Shown here piece after piece: positions 1 to 5,438 of a stretch of DNA of 5,438 nucleotides (its first letter is position 1; each line of letters opens with the position of its first letter). Origin of the DNA: Acidobacteriota bacterium. GTDB lineage: Bacteria; Acidobacteriota; Holophagae; Thermotomaculales; Thermotomaculaceae. The position numbers and the translations under genes are program-made. The stretch is taken from NCBI GenBank assembly GCA_015487755.1, contig WFPG01000265.1, positions 1 to 5,438 of the forward strand, given 5' to 3'. The notes under the pieces were generated by a model, which worked only from the letters and a program-made list of their open reading frames with translations, was not told where the DNA came from and did not search any database.

Positions 1-960
1 AAGTTTAACTATGACATAAAAAAAATAATTGCATTTCTTTCCCAAAAAAACGAAATTCACCTTCCGTTAGATTCTGTTAAGAAAATTATTGATTTATGCA
101 ATAAAAAAAGCATTCAAATAATAACCGTAAAAGATGAATTCTATCCCGAAAGGTTAAGAGAGATACAAGACCCGCCTGTTTGCCTTTTTGTAAAGGGAAA
201 TGTTGAGATTTTAAAGGAAAATTTCCTTGCATTTGTGGGAACAAGAAGGGCAACACCTTACGGTATAAGTGCAACTGAAAAACTTATTTCAGACTTATCA
301 AAATATAGAGTAGGCATTGCAAGCGGGTTTGCTAACGGTATAGACACAATTGCACACAAAAGCGCTTTAAATTACGGAATGCCTACCGTTGCTGTTTTTG
401 GGTGCGGGGTTGATGTCGTTTATCCCCGTAATAATTTAAAACTCTACAGGGAAATTGAAAAAAAAGGTTGTATTATCTCCGAATTTATTCCCGGAACAAA
501 GCCTGAGCCTTTCAGGTTTCCTGTGAGAAACAGGGTAATTTCAGGGATATCTATGGGTGTTGTGGTTGTGGAGGTAAGGGAAAAATCAGGCTCAATGATA
601 ACTTTAAACTATGGATTAAATCAGGGAAGAGAAATTTTTGCAGTCCCGGGAAGGATATTTGACAAAGCCTCAATTGCAACAAATTCAAGCATAAAAAGAG
701 GGGAAGCAAAACTTATAACCTGCGGTGAAGATATAGTCGAAGAATTTTCTTTTGTTGCAATTTCTAAAAAATCTGATAAATTTTTGAAGTTGAGCGATAG
801 TTTTGTGGAGAAATTTCTCTCCGACAGGCCGAAATCAATAGAAGAGTTAATGGAAGCAAGCGGAATGGATTACAAAGATTTGATTACAAAACTTTCCTTT
901 CTTGAGATTGAGGGCAAGGTTATGAAAAACGGGTTTAACCAATATTTTAAGAGGGTTTAA
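1..960 (+). CDS. dprA: DNA processing protein DprA (Smf), 5'-truncated by the window edge
   Basis: DprA binds single-stranded DNA in the cytoplasm and loads RecA onto it, best known from natural transformation; many non-competent bacteria also carry it. The frame is open from base 1, giving 319 visible residues. The GTG at 235 is an internal valine codon, not the start, because clear DprA sequence lies upstream (YPERL and DPP near residues 55-67). The Rossmann-like core shows GTRR (80-83), SGFANGID (108-115) followed by AH, GCGVDVVYP, PVRNR (174-178) then ISG, and AVPG (214-217). The usual SGxARGID loop has Asn at 112 where Arg or Lys is common. Residues about 273-319 look like the C-terminal winged-helix (DML1-like) domain. 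Roughly 40-60 N-terminal residues are probably missing, judging from usual family lengths. The stop overlaps the topA start by one base, so the two are likely co-translated. Family assignment is secure; a role in competence is not shown. Confidence 0.95.
   Translation, partial: KFNYDIKKIIAFLSQKNEIHLPLDSVKKIIDLCNKKSIQIITVKDEFYPERLREIQDPPVCLFVKGNVEILKENFLAFVGTRRATPYGISATEKLISDLSKYRVGIASGFANGIDTIAHKSALNYGMPTVAVFGCGVDVVYPRNNLKLYREIEKKGCIISEFIPGTKPEPFRFPVRNRVISGISMGVVVVEVREKSGSMITLNYGLNQGREIFAVPGRIFDKASIATNSSIKRGEAKLITCGEDIVEEFSFVAISKKSDKFLKLSDSFVEKFLSDRPKSIEELMEASGMDYKDLITKLSFLEIEGKVMKNGFNQYFKRV
949..955 (+). promoter_or_regulatory. Shine-Dalgarno site for topA
   Basis: The purine run AAGAGGG contains GAGG and ends four bases before the topA ATG at 960. 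It lies inside the last codons of dprA. It is the clearest ribosome binding site in the window and supports the start at 960 within the TAATG stop/start overlap. Confidence 0.65.
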
Positions 961-3239
961 TGGCTGATAAACTGATAATTGTTGAGTCTCCTGCAAAATC
1001 AAGGACTATTGAAAAGTATTTAAAGGGCGAGTACCATGTTGAAGCCACAATGGGGCATATTGTAGATTTGCCTAAAAAAGAATTCGGCATTGACATAGAA
1101 AACGGGTTTAAGCCCAAGTATGTTGTTATTGACGAAAAGAAAAAGGTGGTAAGCAATTTAAAGAAAAAAGCAAAGAATTATTCGGAGATATACCTTGCCG
1201 CAGACCCTGACAGAGAGGGTGAGGCTATTTGTTATCATTTGAAAAACCTTCTAAATTCCAAAAATAAAAAGATTTACAGGGTTTTATTTAACGAGATTAC
1301 CCCGACAGGAATCACAAAAGCACTGGAATCGCCCGGTGATGTTGACTTAAACAAATTTAACGCACAGCAGACAAGAAGGATTGTTGACAGAATAGTAGGT
1401 TACAGAGTATCCCCTTTGCTCTGGGAAAAGGTAAAGAGGGGGTTATCCGCCGGAAGGGTTCAAACCGTTGCTTTAAGGATTATATGCGAAAGGGAAGAGC
1501 AGATAAGGAAGTTTCAAAAAGAAGAGTACTGGACAATAACTGCAGAGTTTGTAAAAAACAACACTCCTTTTAATTCAAGGTTAATTGAGATTGAAGGCAA
1601 AAAGGTTAGAATTGGGAATAAGAAAGCAGATATTACCATAGACAATAAACAACTGGCCGAGCAGGTAAAAAAAGAACTTGAAGAAGGAAACTTTGTTGTT
1701 GAATCAATTAAAAGGAAACAAAAAAGAAGAAACCCTTTACCGCCTTTTATAACAAGTAAATTACAGCAGGAAGCGGCAAGGGTGCTTGATTTTCCCGTAA
1801 AGAAAACCATGAGAATAGCCCAGAGATTGTATGAAGGAATTGATATAGGGGACGGCCCTGTCGGTTTGATTACCTATATGAGAACGGATTCAACCAGAAT
1901 TTCAAAAGAGGCTATTGAAAGTGCAAGGAGTTTTATATCCGAAAAATTCGGAAAAGATGAATTGCCTTCAAAACCGAATGTTTTTTCCACTAAAAACAAT
2001 GCTCAGGATGCCCACGAGGCTATAAGGCCTACCTCTGTTTTAAGAACTCCGGAATCTGTTGCAAAATACCTATCAAAGGACGAACTTTCCCTTTACACCC
2101 TTATATGGAAAAGGTTTGTAGCAAGCCAGATGAAGCCTGCAATTTTTGAAGAAACTGAAGTAAAAATCAAAAACGGGAAATACACTCTGGAAGCAAGCGG
2201 CACTATTCTTAAAAAAGAGGGGTTTTTAAAGGTTTATAACCCGGGTGTGGGCAAGGATAAACTTTTGCCTGAAATTGAAGAGGGGGAAGAGTTAAACCTT
2301 AACACAATTGAAACAAAGCAGAATTTTACAACACCGCCTCCGAGGTTTACCGAAGCAACCCTTGTTAAAGAGTTGGAATCAAACGGGATAGGCAGGCCTT
2401 CAACCTATGCGACCATAATTTCTGTTATACAAAACAGGGCTTATGTTTTAATGAAGGAAAAGAAGTTTTATCCCACCGCTTTAGGTGAGTTGGTAAACAA
2501 ACTGCTTGTTTCCTCATTTCCAAAAATATTTGAGATAAATTACACAGCCAACCTTGAAAAAGAACTTGACGGCATTGAAGAGGGGAAACTCAACTACCTT
2601 GAAGTGTTGAAAAAATTCTACACTGAATTTGAAAGGTTTTTAAAGAGGGCTGAAGAAGAGATGGTAAATGTTAAAAGGGCAGGGGTGCCTATCGGGGAGA
2701 AGTGTGAGAAATGCGGTGCTGAAATGGTTAAAAAGGTAGGTAAATTCGGGGTTTTTATAGCCTGCTCAAATTACCCTGAATGTAAAAATACAAGAGAGGT
2801 TGTTGAAAGCGCAGACGGGGAAGATGCAAACGGTGATAAAAAGCATTGCCCAAAATGTGGAGCAGAACTTGTTTTAAAATCGGGAAAATACGGAAAATTT
2901 TACACCTGCTCAAACTACCCTGAATGCGATTACAGGGAATCTTTAAACGGCAACGGAAACGGGGCAAAAACCCTTGATAAAGAATGCCCTAAATGCGGCA
3001 AGCCCCTTGTTGAAAGAAAAGGAAAGTACGGCAAGTTTATAGCCTGTTCAGGCTATCCTGAATGCAAATATATAGAAAAGGAAAAGCCGAAAGAGTTTGA
3101 TATTGTATGCCCAAAGTGTGGAATAGGCAAGATTGTCCAGAGAAAAACCAGAAGGGGAAAGGTTTTTTACGGCTGTTCAAGGTATCCCGATTGCGATTAC
3201 GCTTCATGGACAATGCCTGAAGAAGAAAAAAAAGAATAA
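960..3239 (+). CDS. topA: DNA topoisomerase I (type IA), four zinc ribbons
   Basis: This enzyme relaxes negatively supercoiled DNA by nicking one strand through a 5'-phosphotyrosine link, passing the other strand and resealing. The protein is complete at 759 residues. The N-terminal Toprim domain carries E9 and K13 in VESPAKS, H33 in GHIVDLP, and the metal-binding D82-x-D84-x-E86 in DPDREGEA. A conserved stretch near residues 132-170 includes QQTRRIVDR and LSAGRVQT. The catalytic tyrosine is Y306, followed by R308, in GLITYMRTDSTR. A second conserved region (FTEATLVKELE, NGIGRPSTYA) precedes the C-terminal tail. The tail has four four-cysteine zinc ribbons starting at C582, C630, C676 and C717. 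All catalytic residues are present, so the enzyme should be active. The start is fixed by the TAATG overlap with dprA and a nearby Shine-Dalgarno site. The next gene begins on the base after the TAA stop and in the same frame. No reverse gyrase helicase domain is present. Confidence 0.98.
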   Translation: MADKLIIVESPAKSRTIEKYLKGEYHVEATMGHIVDLPKKEFGIDIENGFKPKYVVIDEKKKVVSNLKKKAKNYSEIYLAADPDREGEAICYHLKNLLNSKNKKIYRVLFNEITPTGITKALESPGDVDLNKFNAQQTRRIVDRIVGYRVSPLLWEKVKRGLSAGRVQTVALRIICEREEQIRKFQKEEYWTITAEFVKNNTPFNSRLIEIEGKKVRIGNKKADITIDNKQLAEQVKKELEEGNFVVESIKRKQKRRNPLPPFITSKLQQEAARVLDFPVKKTMRIAQRLYEGIDIGDGPVGLITYMRTDSTRISKEAIESARSFISEKFGKDELPSKPNVFSTKNNAQDAHEAIRPTSVLRTPESVAKYLSKDELSLYTLIWKRFVASQMKPAIFEETEVKIKNGKYTLEASGTILKKEGFLKVYNPGVGKDKLLPEIEEGEELNLNTIETKQNFTTPPPRFTEATLVKELESNGIGRPSTYATIISVIQNRAYVLMKEKKFYPTALGELVNKLLVSSFPKIFEINYTANLEKELDGIEEGKLNYLEVLKKFYTEFERFLKRAEEEMVNVKRAGVPIGEKCEKCGAEMVKKVGKFGVFIACSNYPECKNTREVVESADGEDANGDKKHCPKCGAELVLKSGKYGKFYTCSNYPECDYRESLNGNGNGAKTLDKECPKCGKPLVERKGKYGKFIACSGYPECKYIEKEKPKEFDIVCPKCGIGKIVQRKTRRGKVFYGCSRYPDCDYASWTMPEEEKKE
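2703..3194 (+). repeat. Four tandem C4 zinc-ribbon units inside topA
   Basis: Units lie at 2703-2783, 2847-2927, 2985-3065 and 3108-3194. The first three share the spacing C-x2-C-x16-C-x5-C and nearly the same core, with a GKxG turn and YPEC at the last cysteine. The fourth has C-x2-C-x18-C-x5-C, a basic KTRRGK turn and YPDC. Linkers shorten along the tail, with 21, 19 and 14 residues between units; the first two are rich in Gly, Asn, Asp and Glu. This is the Topo_C4 zinc-finger type that binds single-stranded DNA in topoisomerase I. All sixteen cysteines are present, so none of the units looks decayed. The repeats are diverged protein domains, not a mobile or unstable DNA repeat. Confidence 0.93.
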
Positions 3240-3953
3240 ATGTGCCTTGAATTAACGGAACTAAAAGGGTATAACCTTAAAATTTTCCAGAAAAAAAATG
3301 GATACAGGTTTTCAATAGATTCTTTTTTGCTTGCATGGTTTGTTTCAAACTTTAATTTTAGATACGGAATAGAAATAGGTGCGGGGAGCGGTATTGTTTC
3401 CCTTTTAATAGACAGAATGACTGTGGATAAAAAGCATTTTGAACTTGTTGAGGTACAGCAAGGTGTTTGCAAACTCCTTGAGAGAAACATTGAGATAAAC
3501 AAGCCTTTGAAAAGCGAGTTTACAATAAGGTGTGAGGACGCAAGGTATATACTGCCTTCAATAGAGCCTGATATAGTATTTTCAAACCCGCCTTTTACCG
3601 ATTTTTTAAAAGGAAAAGTGTCCCCTAACATTGAAAAGGCTTACGCAAGGCATACCTATCTTTTGTCTTTGCCTTCCCTTTTAAATTGGTACAAGGAAAA
3701 CACCCCTCAAAAAACCGGGCTTATTCTCATAGAGTCAATGAAAAATTTTGACAATTACAAAAAAGCAATTTCCCATTTCGGGCTTTATGTAGAAAAGGTT
3801 GTTTTTATAAAGCCTTTTGAGGATAAAAACCCTAATCTGTTTTTGGTTTCCATATCCAAACAATGTGACGATTGCAAAGAAAGTTATTTGACAATTTATC
3901 AATCAAAAGGGATTTACACCCATAAAGTTAAACAAATTTTAGGGATTGTATGA
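3240..3953 (+). CDS. TrmN6/YfiC-like SAM-dependent N6-adenine methyltransferase
   Basis: This is a 237-residue class I methyltransferase. Motif I is EIGAGSG (45-51), an acidic residue ends the second strand (E71), D100 fits the adenine-contact position, and NPPF (116-119) is the N6-adenine/glutamine methylase signature. The N-terminal pattern FQKKNGYRFSIDSFLLA (16-32) and the C-terminal LTIYQSKGIYT match the TrmN6 group, whose E. coli member methylates A37 of tRNA1(Val). That tRNA substrate is inferred from family membership; a related rRNA or protein-glutamine target cannot be excluded. A CDDC pair at 209-212 sits in a segment before the final strand and I do not recognise it as a family feature. 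The ATG follows the topA TAA with no spacer, and only a weak purine-rich stretch precedes it, so translation probably depends on ribosomes finishing topA. The gene ends in tandem stops, TGA then TAA (3951-3956). Confidence 0.82.
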   Translation: MCLELTELKGYNLKIFQKKNGYRFSIDSFLLAWFVSNFNFRYGIEIGAGSGIVSLLIDRMTVDKKHFELVEVQQGVCKLLERNIEINKPLKSEFTIRCEDARYILPSIEPDIVFSNPPFTDFLKGKVSPNIEKAYARHTYLLSLPSLLNWYKENTPQKTGLILIESMKNFDNYKKAISHFGLYVEKVVFIKPFEDKNPNLFLVSISKQCDDCKESYLTIYQSKGIYTHKVKQILGIV

Positions 3954-3965
3954 TAAAATCTTTTC

Positions 3966-4565
3966 ATGGGTTTTTTTAGCGGAAATTTAAGCCTGAAAAG
4001 GTTTTTTATTGAAGAAATAGAGTATTTTAAGGATAAAGACAGGGTAATTGCAAACCTGAATAACTTTGTCTTTAAAGATATAGAGTACGAGGCAAGGGAA
4101 GAGTCAATAGGCTGGGTAAGCCCTGTAAAGGTTTACAAAAACGAAATTGAAGTAAATGAAGTATACTTCGGAAACTATGTTTTGCTTGCATTAAGGCATG
4201 ATACAAAAAAGGTTTCCAAAGTACTGCTTGATTGCAAATTAAATGAGGTTATTGAAAAAGAAGGCCTTTCTATCCAGAATAATAAACAATTGAAGCAGTT
4301 AAAAGACCAAATTAAACAGGAGTTGCTTAAAAAAACCCTACCAAACCCGAAAATAATTGAGGCTGTAATTGATTTAAATAAAAAAACCTTGCTTTTAAAC
4401 TCAACCTCAAAGAAATTAGGGGCACTGTTTTTATCACTGTTTGAGAAAACTTTTTCAATTTTGCCTGTTTATGTAGACCCCACTGTGTTTTCCTATATTT
4501 CAACAGGGAAAGAGGGAGTTGGAAAACTTTCCTCATTAACGGAGACTGTAATCTATGACGAATGA
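3966..4565 (+). CDS. rdgC: RdgC-like protein, N-terminal half of a split rdgC
   Basis: RdgC in proteobacteria forms a dimeric ring around duplex DNA and limits RecA. This 199-residue product matches the first half of that family by eye. It opens with MGFFSGNLSLKRF, like the usual short start of the family, and has GWVSP (49-53), where E. coli RdgC has GWVPP. LKDQIKQELLKKTLP (112-126) corresponds to the conserved LKDEV...LLPRAF segment. A strand-rich region follows, then KKLGALFLSLFEKTF and LPV (149-168), which parallels the KKAEDTLALLRKSLGSLPV stretch. The C-terminal part of RdgC is absent here and appears in the next gene, in the +1 frame. The family's usual product is a single polypeptide of about 300 residues or more. 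The ATG at 3966 is the first start after tandem stops, and no strong Shine-Dalgarno site precedes it. Similarity is from recognition, not a search. Function without the partner half is doubtful. Confidence 0.72.
   Translation: MGFFSGNLSLKRFFIEEIEYFKDKDRVIANLNNFVFKDIEYEAREESIGWVSPVKVYKNEIEVNEVYFGNYVLLALRHDTKKVSKVLLDCKLNEVIEKEGLSIQNNKQLKQLKDQIKQELLKKTLPNPKIIEAVIDLNKKTLLLNSTSKKLGALFLSLFEKTFSILPVYVDPTVFSYISTGKEGVGKLSSLTETVIYDE
4541..4544 (+). promoter_or_regulatory. Candidate Shine-Dalgarno site for the second rdgC gene
   Basis: GGAG lies 10 bases upstream of the ATG at 4555, within the coding end of the first rdgC half. The spacing is slightly long but workable. Its presence favours separate initiation of the second half. 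In-frame stops at 4537 and 4549 mean the second frame cannot extend further upstream. Confidence 0.45.
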
Positions 4566-5055
4566 ATTAAGGATTGAAGAGTTTATAATAAGGGAGTTTC
4601 TGCTTTACATTCTTTACACTTCTGAAATCAACGGTGGAGAGATAGAGGTAAACGGCGAAATAATCTATTTAAATGTGTTAGATAGGCTCACCCTTGAGGG
4701 AGAAGGGGATGTCTGGGAGACAGATTTGAAAAAGGGAGTGCCGTCAATCTCGCAGGAAGCAAAAAGGGCTATTTTAAACGGAAAAATGCCTTCCTTAATG
4801 AAATTAAAGGTTCAATCGGGAGAGGATTCTTTCTTTTTTGTCCTTGACTCAAAAACCCTTGATTTAAAGTCTTTGAAAATTCCCGCAGTCGCCATTAAAG
4901 AGCCTGATATAAAGTTAGAGCAAAGAATGTTTTACATTGAAACAATTTACATAATTTTAGAATCTTTGTTTAAAGACTTTTTCAAGATCAGGGTTGACGA
5001 GAAAAAATGGGAAAGTTTTGTTCAAGATGTGAAAAAATGGGCAAAAGATTTGTAA
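4555..5055 (+). CDS. rdgC: RdgC-like protein, C-terminal half of a split rdgC
   Basis: The 166-residue product resembles the second half of RdgC-like proteins, especially the longer non-E. coli type. EFLLYILYTSE (14-24) corresponds to the FLxWLxxxSE helix I recall from that type. It is followed by the DRLTLEG strand, an EAKRAILNGKMPSLMKLKV segment (68-86) like the family's GK-VTKLAL region, then FFFVLDSKTLDLKSLKIP (93-110) matching the FVL...LKRLKF strands. A last helical part (about 122-163) contains EQRMFYIETIYIILESLF and two tryptophans. It lacks the N-terminal half, which the upstream gene supplies. The ATG overlaps that gene's end by 11 bases in the +1 frame, and GGAG sits upstream, so coupled translation is likely. 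The two products could assemble into one RdgC fold; that is inference. The final codons overlap the start of the secreted-protein gene downstream. Confidence 0.68.
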   Translation: MTNELRIEEFIIREFLLYILYTSEINGGEIEVNGEIIYLNVLDRLTLEGEGDVWETDLKKGVPSISQEAKRAILNGKMPSLMKLKVQSGEDSFFFVLDSKTLDLKSLKIPAVAIKEPDIKLEQRMFYIETIYIILESLFKDFFKIRVDEKKWESFVQDVKKWAKDL

Positions 5056-5438
5056 TCCTTTTATTTCTCTTAAATTCTTTTTTACTTTTTTCTTCCACCA
5101 CTGTTTTTTTAAAAAATGAAAACAACTTTTCGCTGTATGCTTCCCTTACAAAAACCGACGGCATACTGCTTGTTGTCAGGACAAAGTCTTCTGTAAGCAA
5201 GGCTACCGTGAGAAAGCGCTTTGCCGACTCTTCAAAGGCAAGGATAAGGTATAAGCGAAGAATCAGGGCTAAATCCTTTTATATCAGGTATGAGGATTTG
5301 AAAGATATTTACAAAGAGTTGATTTTAAAAAAACTTTTTCCTTACGATTACTTTAAAAACGGGTTTTACTACCACAAGGTAAGGTATAAGGGGGCTGAGT
5401 CTCTCTGGCGTGTGGCGGTATGGTTTACCGGAAACGGA
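5037..5438 (+). CDS. Secreted LysM-like protein, 3'-truncated by the window edge
   Basis: The frame is open from 5037 to the right edge, giving 134 residues. It begins MGKRFVILLFLLNSFLLFSS: two basic residues, a long hydrophobic core and small residues suited to signal-peptidase cleavage, so the product is probably exported. Residues 57-79 are very basic (RKRF, ARIRYKRRIRAK). After FPYDYFKNGFYYHKV comes GAESLWRVAVWFTGNG (119-134), which resembles the start of a LysM domain (the pattern G-[DE]-[ST]-LW-x-IA-x-x-[FY]-x-G). LysM domains bind peptidoglycan or chitin-like sugars, so a cell-wall role is a reasonable but unproven inference. The domain is cut before it can be confirmed. An in-frame ATG at 5007 would add ten residues, including a CSRC motif; I prefer 5037 because it puts the basic residues directly before the hydrophobic core. 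The gene overlaps the end of the rdgC C-terminal half. Three of its twelve arginines use CGN codons, against one CGN in the other five genes. Confidence 0.62.
   Translation, partial: MGKRFVILLFLLNSFLLFSSTTVFLKNENNFSLYASLTKTDGILLVVRTKSSVSKATVRKRFADSSKARIRYKRRIRAKSFYIRYEDLKDIYKELILKKLFPYDYFKNGFYYHKVRYKGAESLWRVAVWFTGNG

Noticed and set aside
235..960. Separate short gene beginning at the GTG at 235
   Set aside because: The same frame is open back to base 1 and encodes conserved DprA sequence upstream, so 235 is an internal codon.
1514..1810. Minus-strand open frame of 98 codons inside topA
   Set aside because: It lies wholly opposite a conserved part of topA, its product is low-complexity (Ser, Phe, Leu rich) and it has no recognisable motif. 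It is a shadow of the A-rich coding strand.
2703..3194. Regularly spaced similar segments that could be read as a DNA repeat array
   Set aside because: The periodicity comes from four zinc-ribbon domains in topA with diverged codons and unequal spacing, not from a CRISPR or satellite array.
3197..3631. Minus-strand open frame of 144 codons opposite the methyltransferase start
   Set aside because: It spans the topA/methyltransferase junction and covers the conserved motif I and NPPF codons on the other strand. The product shows no family features.
3888..3954. Promoter-like hexamers TTGACA (3888-3893) and TATGAT (3949-3954) ahead of the first rdgC gene
   Set aside because: They are about 55 bases apart, far from the 17-base spacing needed, and neither has a good partner at the right distance. 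TATGAT would also leave almost no leader before the ATG at 3966.
5101..5120. T-run followed by A-run as a possible terminator or slippery site
   Set aside because: It falls just after the signal-peptide codons in an open frame, and there is no GC-rich hairpin upstream. It is ordinary Phe/Leu/Lys coding sequence in an AT-rich genome.

Overview
The window is a tightly packed, single-strand piece of an AT-rich bacterial chromosome. Every gene lies on the + strand and no gap between genes exceeds 12 bases. Arginine is encoded almost only by AGA/AGG in the first five genes. The last protein begins with a Sec-type signal peptide and has a LysM-like segment. I read this as a low-GC bacterium, probably a non-proteobacterial Gram-negative lineage, but the sequence does not fix the phylum.

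Layout. Positions 1-960 hold the 3' portion of dprA, open at the left edge. topA (960-3239) follows with a one-base stop/start overlap and encodes a complete type IA topoisomerase I with four C-terminal zinc ribbons. A TrmN6/YfiC-like N6-adenine methyltransferase (3240-3953) starts on the base after the topA stop. Two overlapping genes (3966-4565 and 4555-5055) resemble the N-terminal and C-terminal halves of the recombination-associated protein RdgC, so rdgC appears to be split. A secreted LysM-like protein (5037 to the right edge) starts inside the end of the second rdgC gene and is cut off by the window.

How the genes fit together. The arrangement looks like one operon with translational coupling at nearly every junction. 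No promoter or terminator is visible, so the promoter probably lies to the left of the window. dprA-topA is a common bacterial pair. DprA loads RecA onto single-stranded DNA, RdgC is known in proteobacteria as a RecA antagonist that encircles duplex DNA, and TopA relaxes negative supercoils. The cluster therefore has a DNA-handling theme, with a nucleic-acid methyltransferase inside it and an envelope protein at the end.

The most notable observation is the two-gene RdgC. The reading frame changes inside a 14-base zone that has no homopolymer longer than two bases, and the second gene has its own plausible ribosome binding site. I see no mobile element, CRISPR array, RNA gene or wholly new system.
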